From NCBI GenBank assembly GCA_045601405.1, contig JAZRZO010000005.1:1-64000 (forward strand): a stretch of 64,000 nucleotides of DNA. Direction: 5' to 3'. The DNA comes from RGIG5612 sp045601405. Its GTDB lineage: Bacteria > Bacillota > Clostridia > Lachnospirales > Lachnospiraceae. This document shows, one piece after another, positions 43,326-52,096 of this stretch. Numbering within the stretch: the stretch's first letter is position 1; the number at the start of each line of letters is the position of its first letter. The notes under the pieces were generated by a model. That model did no database searches and was not told the DNA's origin. It saw only the letters and a program-made list of their open reading frames with translations. The position numbers and the translations under genes were made by a program.

Positions 43326-45062
43326 ATGTTAGAGATTGGATCAATTGTTGATAATAAGTACAAGATACTTAGTGAGATAGGACACGGCGGAATGAGCGTC
43401 GTGTATCTTGCTATCAACGAAAGAGCAAATAAAACATGGGCGATCAAAGAAGTTCGTAAAGATGGAGTGGTCGATTTCGAATCCGTGAAACAGGGTCTTG
43501 TTGTCGAAACGGAAATGCTTAAAAAGCTGAACCACAATAATCTTCCGAGCATCATCGATGTTATCGATACAGAGGACAGCTTCCTTATCATTATGGATTA
43601 CATCGAAGGCACAAGCCTTGCGGCGATATTGAAAACCGCGGGGGCACAGCCGGAAGAAAATGTGGTGAGATGGGCCAGACAGCTTTGCGATGTTCTGGGC
43701 TACCTGCACGGGCAGAATCCGCCGATAATCTATCGCGATATGAAGCCGGCCAACGTAATGCTGAAACCGGACGGTAACGTAATGCTGATAGACTTTGGCA
43801 CCGCGAGAGAGTTTAAAAACCGCGCGATGGTTGAGGATACAACATGCCTCGGAACAAGGGGTTACGCGGCGCCGGAACAGTTTGGCGGCAGAGGACAGAC
43901 GGACGCGAGGACAGATATATATTGCCTCGGCGCAACTATGTATCATCTGATAACAGGTCACAGCCCGGCGGAGCCTCCCTATGAGATAAAGCCTATCAGC
44001 TACTGGATTCCGCAATATGCAGGCAGTGGACTGGAGAAGCTTATTTTAAAATGCACGCAGCAGGATCCCGCTGAAAGGTATCAGAACTGCGCTGAGCTTA
44101 TGTATGCGCTGGATCATTACCGCGATGAAGACGACATCATACAGAAGAAGCGAAAAAAACAGTGGCGAAGATTCATAACCGCTGCCATCATCGGTCTGGT
44201 TGGCCTTTTAGGCGTTGCGGGTATGCGCATCGCGTGGAACGGAGCGAAACAGGCTTCATACGGTTCACTGGTAAAGAAAGCGATAGATGAGACTGAAATT
44301 GAAGACGCTGAAAAAGATCTGATGCAGGCAATTGCATTAGACCCCGGCGCGCCTTCAGCTTATCAGGCGATGTGGGATATTGTGGATAAAGACAGAACTT
44401 CGCACGAAGGCGAGGTTACGGGCGATGAGATAAAACTTATCAACGATTGTCTGAATTCCAATTCCGACGGACGAAGGGTGAATTCCGAGGTTTATGCCAA
44501 GGAGAGTCCGGAGGAATACGCAAAGATGATGTACAACATCGGTCTTTTGTATTTCTTCGTAAAAGGGGGCGGAGACGGAGACAAGGAAACAGCGCATAAA
44601 AGCTATTTCTCAAAGGTCATTGAGGAGCCATATATCAACTATCTTACACCTGCGCAGCAGGAGATGGCTGATATGCTGAACGATATTGGAAGCTATATCG
44701 GATCCCTTGACAGGGAGAATGATAAACTTCTGGATAACACTAATAAGGCAAATTATTCTGATCTGTTTAACAGTATTAAGGAAATCTTATCGGCCGATCT
44801 AAAAGAAAAGGTGGAGCGGGATATTTACTGTATCAAGATCTATGAGCAGATTGCCAATTGGATCGATGTAAAGGTTGATAAGTTCAGGGATGAAGGAATA
44901 TCAATCGCGGAGATGAATTCTGTCCTGGATTCCGTGGAATCCGGATTAAAAGGTCTTGGGATCAAGTCAGGCAGCGAGAATTATTCGGATTACCAACAGG
45001 CGACAGGAACGCTGGAGAAGGCGCGGGAAATATTGGGCACATTCGGAACCGGCAACAATTGA
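43326..45062 (+). CDS. Ser/Thr protein kinase with extracellular helical domain
   Basis: A 578-residue kinase closely resembling its neighbour: GHGGMSVVYL loop, Lys41, YRDMKPAN with Asp138, DFG at 156-158, APEQFGGRGQTDART. One membrane segment at about 281-298, then about 280 residues outside that look helical and TPR-like (EIEDAEKDLMQAIALDPGAPS). The two kinases probably arose by duplication but have different outer parts: this one has a sensor-like external domain. GAGGAAAC ribosome site. Confidence 0.93.
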   Translation: MLEIGSIVDNKYKILSEIGHGGMSVVYLAINERANKTWAIKEVRKDGVVDFESVKQGLVVETEMLKKLNHNNLPSIIDVIDTEDSFLIIMDYIEGTSLAAILKTAGAQPEENVVRWARQLCDVLGYLHGQNPPIIYRDMKPANVMLKPDGNVMLIDFGTAREFKNRAMVEDTTCLGTRGYAAPEQFGGRGQTDARTDIYCLGATMYHLITGHSPAEPPYEIKPISYWIPQYAGSGLEKLILKCTQQDPAERYQNCAELMYALDHYRDEDDIIQKKRKKQWRRFITAAIIGLVGLLGVAGMRIAWNGAKQASYGSLVKKAIDETEIEDAEKDLMQAIALDPGAPSAYQAMWDIVDKDRTSHEGEVTGDEIKLINDCLNSNSDGRRVNSEVYAKESPEEYAKMMYNIGLLYFFVKGGGDGDKETAHKSYFSKVIEEPYINYLTPAQQEMADMLNDIGSYIGSLDRENDKLLDNTNKANYSDLFNSIKEILSADLKEKVERDIYCIKIYEQIANWIDVKVDKFRDEGISIAEMNSVLDSVESGLKGLGIKSGSENYSDYQQATGTLEKAREILGTFGTGNN

Positions 45063-45093
45063 CAGGGAAGAGTTTTAAAGAGAGGAACTTATA

Positions 45094-45651
45094 ATGAATC
45101 CGGAACAATCAATACAATTGTTCACAATATTATTTTATATATTTCTGGCGGTAATGATAGTTGGCTTTGGACTTGCCGTGTTTTACTTCTTTTACTACAG
45201 GATTCCGCAGGTTTACGCATTGTTGACCGGTAGAGCACAGAGGAAGACTGTAGAGAAAATGCAAAAAAGCGGCCGGCTGATAAGCGAGGAAGAGCGGATG
45301 GCGGAGAATGATGCGCATATTGGCGCAGAAAATGGCGTCATTGATGTATCAGATGATTACATTACCGAACGGATAGGGAATGTAAAGCCCGTTCACGTCG
45401 GAGCGCAGCAGTTAAGCAATGGCGCAGGTGGGGACAGTGCGAAAACCACCATCCTGGAGGCTGAAACAGAGACAACAGTGTTAGCGCCGGAGCAGGAAAC
45501 TTCTGTTCTGAGTCAGGAAACGGAAGCAATCGTCCCCGGCAGTTATGTCGGAGTGTCGGATGAAACCGAAGGTTTTGATGAGACCGGCCCTCAGTATTAT
45601 TTCAAGATCACACAGCACACGATGGTGATACATACAAACGAGGAAATATAG
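45094..45651 (+). CDS. Membrane protein with repeated TTxL phosphoacceptor-like motifs
   Basis: A 185-residue protein with one membrane segment at about 10-34, a basic stop-transfer (GRAQRKTVEKMQ) and an acidic tail. The tail has in tandem KTTILEAE, ETTVLAPE and ETSVLSQE, close to the GETTVLS motifs of the protease encoded upstream. ETTVL-type threonines are known kinase sites in FHA-partner proteins such as mycobacterial GarA (ETTSVF). I infer that this is a phosphorylated docking protein for the FHA proteins of the locus. It has no recognised domain. Confidence 0.8.
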   Translation: MNPEQSIQLFTILFYIFLAVMIVGFGLAVFYFFYYRIPQVYALLTGRAQRKTVEKMQKSGRLISEEERMAENDAHIGAENGVIDVSDDYITERIGNVKPVHVGAQQLSNGAGGDSAKTTILEAETETTVLAPEQETSVLSQETEAIVPGSYVGVSDETEGFDETGPQYYFKITQHTMVIHTNEEI

Positions 45652-45697
45652 ATATTCAAAAAACTAACTGAGTAAATACAGTTTTGGGGAGGATAAG

Positions 45698-48600
45698 ATG
45701 AATACAATTTTAAAGCTCGAAAACAGGATAATAGCAGCACTGCTTGCGGTTGTGTTGCTGCTGACTTTATTCACCGGACTGAGAATTCAGGTACAGGCCG
45801 AAGAGCCGGGAGCTCTGGAAAAATCAACGCTGACGTTTCATGTCAAAATGACTGCAGAGATGGTGCCGGATGAGTCGGCAACCGGGCGTGTGGCAGGTGA
45901 AGCAATAAATGGGACTGCGAAAGCTTATTGGGATAATGCCAGCCCCGATAACTCTGTGGTGTTTATCGAAGATGGTGAAGACGTTCCTGAGGAATACACG
46001 CCAGTAACGTCTTCGGATGTTGCAACTTTTGCGCTGGAGCACTGTGTAATAAAAGATGGAACGGTATATCAGCAGCTTTTTGTTACAGATGCTGCATCCA
46101 TAGGAACCAGTCAAGCCGGAGAATATGATTCAACAGAGCAGGTATATTGGGTTTTCAATTGGATGACCGGTACGGACAGCGACTATTCGAGCCATTTAAT
46201 TGCGAAGGACGGATATTTGTATCATCAAAAAAGAGCAGATGGGATTGCGGATGGAACCGCTGTTGACGGCGGTTATGCCTATGCATATTTTGTATATAGT
46301 AAAAACTACAGTGCAACGGTTGACGATTCCTTACTTGGAGAAGCAGCACCGGCTGTAGCTGTCGTCGCAGTAGATGAAACAGGAACAACGCTTAATTATC
46401 AAGAGATTGATTTTGTCTTAAATATCAAGGAATCTGATTTTGACCTTGGAAGAGCGGTATCTGTTCCGGATGATTCGGCGAATGAAAAAAAAGAGGTTAT
46501 TACGATAGAGATTGCAGGCGACTTTGAGGTTCAGGGCGACGATCCATTCTATGCAAATCTGGAATCAAAAGCTACCATTAAGGGGCCATCTACCCAGTAT
46601 GGAACACTAAACTATAGTGTTGATGGGAATGATATTGCCGTATCCTATGACGAAGGAAGCCTTTCATGGAATGTTGAGTCTAAAAAAGTTCTTAGTGAAG
46701 ATACAACAAAAGCAATAATTGCGAATATAAAGATAGGTGATAAGATTTATGCCAGCAAAAAAGTATGTGATTTTGCAATTAAGGCACCAACTAAAACAGA
46801 ATTATCAGTAAAAGATACAAAAGTAAATAAAAAAGGATTTACCCAGACAACTGGGGAGTGGGATATTATGTATGCTTTTAAGGGAACTGGTATTTCCCAA
46901 AGCATGATTGATTTGAAAAGCGGCGGAAGTATTAAAGGATATGCTGCCGATCCGGAAACTCCTGGAGCTTTTATAGTCACCGTTTCTTATGCAGGTGAAT
47001 CGGAGTTAACGAATGGGGAAACATACACTGTAGGAGTGGAAGGATTTTCTAATATTTCTGCCGCCTTTACTGTCGATGCAACTGCACCGACAGTTGAGAT
47101 TCTTTCAGAAGACTATTATATAACTTCTGATGATCGGACTTATTTATATCCCTCTTCTGGGGTGATCGCAAAAGGAGAGAATGACGGCAATGATACTCTT
47201 GAAAATGGTGAGAGTTATTCGGTAGCTTTTCAGGTCAAAGTAAAGGATAAGTTCTTTGATGATGCGTGGTATGCAGCGTATCAAGGATCATTACAAGGTG
47301 CTAATCCAGGAGCGTCTATCGACTTTATAGAAGAAAACAAAGCATTTAAGATTACATGCACGCAAGAGGCAGGCAAAACGTTTGCTTATCCGTTCGAGCT
47401 TCCTAAAATTGAAGACTATGCAGGAAATGTATTTGAGCCAAAGCAAGATGAAGAGGGTTATTATCTCGAACTTAAGGATGATAAAATACCTTGCACTTAC
47501 GAGGAACAAAAAACAAAAATAACAGTATATCTGGATTCACAGTCGCCGATTGGTTTAACTGAGCCCTTAATTCAGTTTTATCAAAATGACGGCATAACGC
47601 CTATTCCTGATGACAAACCTTATAATGGAGGGGATATAACGACTCCTTCGTTATTTGCCGAGATATCTCTTACAGATAATACGAACGGGTCGGGGATTAA
47701 TGAAATTGAGTTTAATCATGACAATTCTATTTACGGCGAGATGGATAATCCAACATATCCGACTTTAGACGAAAATAACAAAGCTTCCGAGCAATATCAC
47801 TTGCAGCCGGGAGTAGAGGAGAATGCTATTCCATTCTCTGTTAAGGTTACTGATAAGGTCGGTAACCACAGAACATTCTTCAGCTTATTTGATTACGATA
47901 ATCTGGCACCGAGGATTAATACTGAAACAACTCCGGACCCGCTCAATCCGGCGAATCAGATAAAAGATGAGGACGCTGGTACGGTCTACAATTATTACAA
48001 AAATAATCTGACCTATTCGTTTACTGTTGTGGATCTGAATCTTGAAGATCTTGTCCTTACTTATAAAGTATTAGATAAGAAAACCGGTCGTACGACACCG
48101 TATTCTGCGAAAGCAACAAATCTTTCCGCTGCAGAAGATGGTGAAGTATCATCATTGGGTAAGGCAAGCGAAGCAGATGTATTAGCAAATGCAACAGTGA
48201 CTTTATCATCCGACAGCGAAGGGGTCCGGACGGCAACCGTTGGCTTCGAAATCGATGTTGCAAATAAAGAAGGTGAGTTACTAGAGTATGAATTGACAGC
48301 ATCGGATACAGCCGGCAATCCTGTTTCATCTGTTAAAGGTCCGGAAAGCATTGAGCTTGCAGGAAAAACTTATGAGCAAAAGGTTATTTTTGATACGGTT
48401 GCACCGAAGGTTAAAGTAACCAGAACTGGTGTTGCTGACCCGATCCCGATGGAGGGTGGTAAAACTGAACATCATAATAAAAATATTACCTTTACCGTGG
48501 AGGTGAAAGATTCTTATTTAGATGTTAGAGATGGCAAAAGTGTTATCAATATTACTGGATGGGATTCTGATACCCCTGAATCACCCTATGTGGGAACCCT

Positions 48601-51600
48601 GACATTAAGTGCAGAAGACGACATAAATTATAGTGGAACTACAGAAAAAATAGGCTACGATGAAAAAAAGAAGGATGAGTTATATGAATTTGTAGTCAAT
48701 GGCATCGAAGGAACGATTGTCGATTTAGCCGGAAACACTGCAGAGAAATATGATGAAGAAGCTGATCAGGGCAACTTTGATTCACATATTAATATTAATA
48801 ATAATGATGGTGCTCTGTCCTTCGAAAAAGGCTATTCTATTGTAGTAGATAAGAATGATCCGGTTATTATTATCAATGGAGCTGAGGAGGCAGATAATAA
48901 AGATAAGTCAAACACCATTTATTATTTCAAAGGGCCCGATAAAGAAGAGCCCGATAAAGAAGAGCCCGATAAAGCCAAAATTTATGTGACCATTCGGGAT
49001 ATTCACCTCAATACAGATACAGCTGCAACATATGTCACATATGTAATAACCGAAGATGGCGAATCAACAGAGCATTCGGCAGAGGGTATATCCGCTGTAT
49101 CAGAAAAAAAAGGAGTCTTTACACTTGAGATTTCTATTACAGATGGAGAGATGCTTACGAATCTTTCTGTAACAGCAAAAGATTACGCTGAAAATGAAAG
49201 TATAAACAATGATAGAAAAGCACTCACCTATATTGTCGATGCTACAAAACCGGTAGTCGATGTAAAGATAACAGCTCATCAGAAGGAGTCTACAGAAGAC
49301 AGTATTGAAAAGTTTTTTGTCAATGGTGATAAGTTACATGTGAAGTTTAAAAACACAGCCGTTGCTGAGAGTGGCAAAATGGCAAAAGATAAAGGCATAA
49401 TGCCTCAGGAAGTATCCTTTGTGGTAACGGTTACGGATAGAAATATCGAATTTGACAAAACTAAGGGATATTCATCGGAATACTATTATGCTACTGCTGA
49501 ATTCAAGAAAAATAATGGTAAATGGACGGGTGACAGATTACTAAATGAGTCTTCAACAATTAAATACGCGGCTAAGACAATAACAGTTGATCCGGATTCA
49601 TCAAACGAGTATATCTTTGACCTTGGAATATATGACTTGGCTGGTAATACACCGGATTTCGAAAGTGTCCAAAAAATGTTCAAAGAGAATATAGGATTCT
49701 ACGATCCAGACGCGATCACTATTTCCGATGACAAAATTAAAGGAGAATTAGTTGTAGATCGTCATAGACCGGCAAGTGAGGATACGGATACTCTTCCTCC
49801 GGAAATAATTCTTTCTACTGCAGAAGATTATCAGGCAGATTTAGGCAATAATGTTCTCCTGTATAATCATAACAAGGAATATACTTTAAACGTTTATGAC
49901 CCGAAATATAAGGATCAGGAAGGTACCGACGTATGGGCCGGCATAGAATCTATTGACTGGGAAGTGAATAGCATTGCTACGACATCAGAAGGAAAAAAAG
50001 AATATCATGTAGATGGTAACCATCAGCAAGCAGTTACGGACATAAAGATTCCGGTGGATATTGAAGAGAATACAGAGGCAAATGATATTGTCCTTAAAGT
50101 TACTGTTACAGATCAGGCCGGAAATAAAACCTATTTCAATCAGCCGTTAGCGATCGACCGACAGGCTCCTCGTGTTCAGGTGATCTATGACAACAACAGT
50201 GTCTCGCACAATAAGTATTTCAAGGCTGACAGAGAACTTACTGTTACGATCAAGGATCTGAATTTTGATTTATCTAAGACGAGTCTTACGACGCAACCGT
50301 CTATAGCAGCAGGTTTTGATGAGGCGTCTCATACATATACAGCAAAGGTTAAATATAATGTCGATGGAGATTATACCTTTGCGATGGAGACAACAGATCG
50401 TGCGACAAATCAGGGATATGTGGACTATACCAATGGCGGAACCAATGCTGCTCCGCAGGAATTTACGATTGATAAGACGGCGCCGATAATCAATGTGACC
50501 TTTGATAATAACAATGTCCGCAACGGTAAGTATTACAATGCTAACAGGGTTGCGAATGTAAATATCATAGAGCATAACTTCCTTGCGGCAGAAGTACAGG
50601 CTCCGGTAACGGCGAACCTGGACGGAGCGCCGATCGCAGCGCCGGGAATCAGCGGCTTCAGCAGGGCCGGCGATAGTAATAACGCACAGATTCCGTTCGT
50701 AAATGACGGCGATTATTCATTCACCGTTGATTACATGGATATGGCAGGCAACCCGGCACAGCAGGTAGTCATTCCGGAATTTACCATCGATAAGACAGTG
50801 CCTTACGCGGTCATCGGAAATGTTGAGAACAGGCACGCATACCCGGGAGAGATCAGGCCGACGGTAACATTTACAGACATTAACTTCGATCCAAACGGGA
50901 ATAAGATCACATGGATTTTGAGAAAGAAAGGCACAGACGAGGTGCTTGAGACAAGGTTGGCCGGAACCGAGGCATCAATCGGTCACGGTGCTATGTTTAC
51001 ATTCAACGATCTTCCATATGATAGGGAAAATGACGGAATCTATTTTCTGTCAGCGGTTATAACGGACCTTGCCGGGAACTCATATACTACGGAGACAGTA
51101 ACATACAGTGTTAACCGCTTCGGGTCAGTATACGAAGCAGTAAATAATGAGACAAAGAAGGTTGCGGATCATGGCATCATAAAAATTGCTCCAAAACTTG
51201 TGGTCCGTGAGATCAATCCAAACAAGGTGCACAATCAATCAGTAACAGTTGCCGTAAACGGCACGACAAAAACACTGAAAGAGGGTGAGGATTACAAAAT
51301 CGGAAAGTCAGAGCAGGAAGATGAATGGAAGGTATATACCTATACTATCGAGGATAGTGTGTTTACAGATAAGAATAATAAAAAACCGATACAGGGAACA
51401 AACGTGGTCACCCTCTACAGCGAAGATGAGGCGGCTAATAAGAATTCAAACAGAACAAATGTTGAAGGCAATAAGCTGGATATAGAGTTTCTTATCGACA
51501 CTGAAGCGCCGACAGGGTATATAACGGTACAGGGTCTTGCGGAGGGCAAGAAACGCATTCAGAGGTCCAAGACAACAGCGACTACAGCATGGGAGGACAA

Positions 51601-51931
51601 CAGCATTGTCGGAAAAGTGGAGATATATCTGAATGATGAGAAGGTTGAAACCCTTGAAGGAAAAGACCTTGAAAAGGCAAACGGAAAGTACTCGATCACT
51701 GTCGACCAGAAGACATATGTACAATCGGTCTATGCAGTTATCACGGACGTGGCAGGTAACACCAGAGATATTGATGAAGTAAACTTTTTCCTGAATGCAA
51801 GCGGTTTCCAGCAGTTACTGCATAATACCGGATTACTGATAGCTGTAATTGCGGGAATAGCGGCCATAGCGGCAGCGATAATCGCAATAATAGTAAACCG
51901 TAAGAAGAAGGCAAGAAACGATCAAGGCTGA
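45698..51931 (+). CDS. Giant surface protein with Ig-like repeats (2077 aa)
   Basis: Signal peptide (cleavage after about A34), then about 2000 external residues and a C-terminal membrane anchor (about 2045-2067) followed by NRKKKARND; no LPxTG motif. The N-terminal region has an YWVFNWMTG...GGYAYAYFVY segment. The rest is a chain of beta-sandwich repeats with the recurrent phrases VTDKVGNH, ATDTAGNP, VTDQAGNKTYF and TDLAGNSYTTE, each near IDRQAPRV- or DKTAPIINV-type starts, as in bacterial Ig-like (Big) domains of adhesins. GGGGAGG ribosome site. The middle (about 46400-50100) is visibly more AT-rich than both ends, suggesting recombination. Likely the surface effector or adhesin of the locus. 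Confidence 0.88.
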   Translation: MNTILKLENRIIAALLAVVLLLTLFTGLRIQVQAEEPGALEKSTLTFHVKMTAEMVPDESATGRVAGEAINGTAKAYWDNASPDNSVVFIEDGEDVPEEYTPVTSSDVATFALEHCVIKDGTVYQQLFVTDAASIGTSQAGEYDSTEQVYWVFNWMTGTDSDYSSHLIAKDGYLYHQKRADGIADGTAVDGGYAYAYFVYSKNYSATVDDSLLGEAAPAVAVVAVDETGTTLNYQEIDFVLNIKESDFDLGRAVSVPDDSANEKKEVITIEIAGDFEVQGDDPFYANLESKATIKGPSTQYGTLNYSVDGNDIAVSYDEGSLSWNVESKKVLSEDTTKAIIANIKIGDKIYASKKVCDFAIKAPTKTELSVKDTKVNKKGFTQTTGEWDIMYAFKGTGISQSMIDLKSGGSIKGYAADPETPGAFIVTVSYAGESELTNGETYTVGVEGFSNISAAFTVDATAPTVEILSEDYYITSDDRTYLYPSSGVIAKGENDGNDTLENGESYSVAFQVKVKDKFFDDAWYAAYQGSLQGANPGASIDFIEENKAFKITCTQEAGKTFAYPFELPKIEDYAGNVFEPKQDEEGYYLELKDDKIPCTYEEQKTKITVYLDSQSPIGLTEPLIQFYQNDGITPIPDDKPYNGGDITTPSLFAEISLTDNTNGSGINEIEFNHDNSIYGEMDNPTYPTLDENNKASEQYHLQPGVEENAIPFSVKVTDKVGNHRTFFSLFDYDNLAPRINTETTPDPLNPANQIKDEDAGTVYNYYKNNLTYSFTVVDLNLEDLVLTYKVLDKKTGRTTPYSAKATNLSAAEDGEVSSLGKASEADVLANATVTLSSDSEGVRTATVGFEIDVANKEGELLEYELTASDTAGNPVSSVKGPESIELAGKTYEQKVIFDTVAPKVKVTRTGVADPIPMEGGKTEHHNKNITFTVEVKDSYLDVRDGKSVINITGWDSDTPESPYVGTLTLSAEDDINYSGTTEKIGYDEKKKDELYEFVVNGIEGTIVDLAGNTAEKYDEEADQGNFDSHININNNDGALSFEKGYSIVVDKNDPVIIINGAEEADNKDKSNTIYYFKGPDKEEPDKEEPDKAKIYVTIRDIHLNTDTAATYVTYVITEDGESTEHSAEGISAVSEKKGVFTLEISITDGEMLTNLSVTAKDYAENESINNDRKALTYIVDATKPVVDVKITAHQKESTEDSIEKFFVNGDKLHVKFKNTAVAESGKMAKDKGIMPQEVSFVVTVTDRNIEFDKTKGYSSEYYYATAEFKKNNGKWTGDRLLNESSTIKYAAKTITVDPDSSNEYIFDLGIYDLAGNTPDFESVQKMFKENIGFYDPDAITISDDKIKGELVVDRHRPASEDTDTLPPEIILSTAEDYQADLGNNVLLYNHNKEYTLNVYDPKYKDQEGTDVWAGIESIDWEVNSIATTSEGKKEYHVDGNHQQAVTDIKIPVDIEENTEANDIVLKVTVTDQAGNKTYFNQPLAIDRQAPRVQVIYDNNSVSHNKYFKADRELTVTIKDLNFDLSKTSLTTQPSIAAGFDEASHTYTAKVKYNVDGDYTFAMETTDRATNQGYVDYTNGGTNAAPQEFTIDKTAPIINVTFDNNNVRNGKYYNANRVANVNIIEHNFLAAEVQAPVTANLDGAPIAAPGISGFSRAGDSNNAQIPFVNDGDYSFTVDYMDMAGNPAQQVVIPEFTIDKTVPYAVIGNVENRHAYPGEIRPTVTFTDINFDPNGNKITWILRKKGTDEVLETRLAGTEASIGHGAMFTFNDLPYDRENDGIYFLSAVITDLAGNSYTTETVTYSVNRFGSVYEAVNNETKKVADHGIIKIAPKLVVREINPNKVHNQSVTVAVNGTTKTLKEGEDYKIGKSEQEDEWKVYTYTIEDSVFTDKNNKKPIQGTNVVTLYSEDEAANKNSNRTNVEGNKLDIEFLIDTEAPTGYITVQGLAEGKKRIQRSKTTATTAWEDNSIVGKVEIYLNDEKVETLEGKDLEKANGKYSITVDQKTYVQSVYAVITDVAGNTRDIDEVNFFLNASGFQQLLHNTGLLIAVIAGIAAIAAAIIAIIVNRKKKARNDQG
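48935..48974 (+). repeat. 15-bp coding tandem repeat
   Basis: CCCGATAAAGAAGAG occurs 2.7 times in a row, encoding PDKEE-PDKEE-PDKA in a linker of the giant surface protein. The copies are identical, so the expansion is recent. Confidence 0.85.
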
Positions 51932-51963
51932 TAAAGGTGGCAGCCGGAAAAGGAGCAATAAGC

Positions 51964-52009
51964 GGATACCCCCTCTTCTCCCCCCCCTTTTTATATGAGG
52001 GGGTATTCC
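51964..52009 (+). terminator. Hairpin after the giant surface protein gene
   Basis: GGATACCCCCTC pairs with GAGGGGGTATTCC (one bulge) around a C- and T-rich loop. A 13-base GTATTGGCCGGCG just after it is shared with the repeat copy at 24024-24080. Confidence 0.55.
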
Positions 52010-52096
52010 TTCCATGTATTGGCCGGCGAAGGTATATGAGGAGATCGCGACGCGGTCAAAATCATATGCCTCTGCGGCTGTTTTTATATTAGTAAA

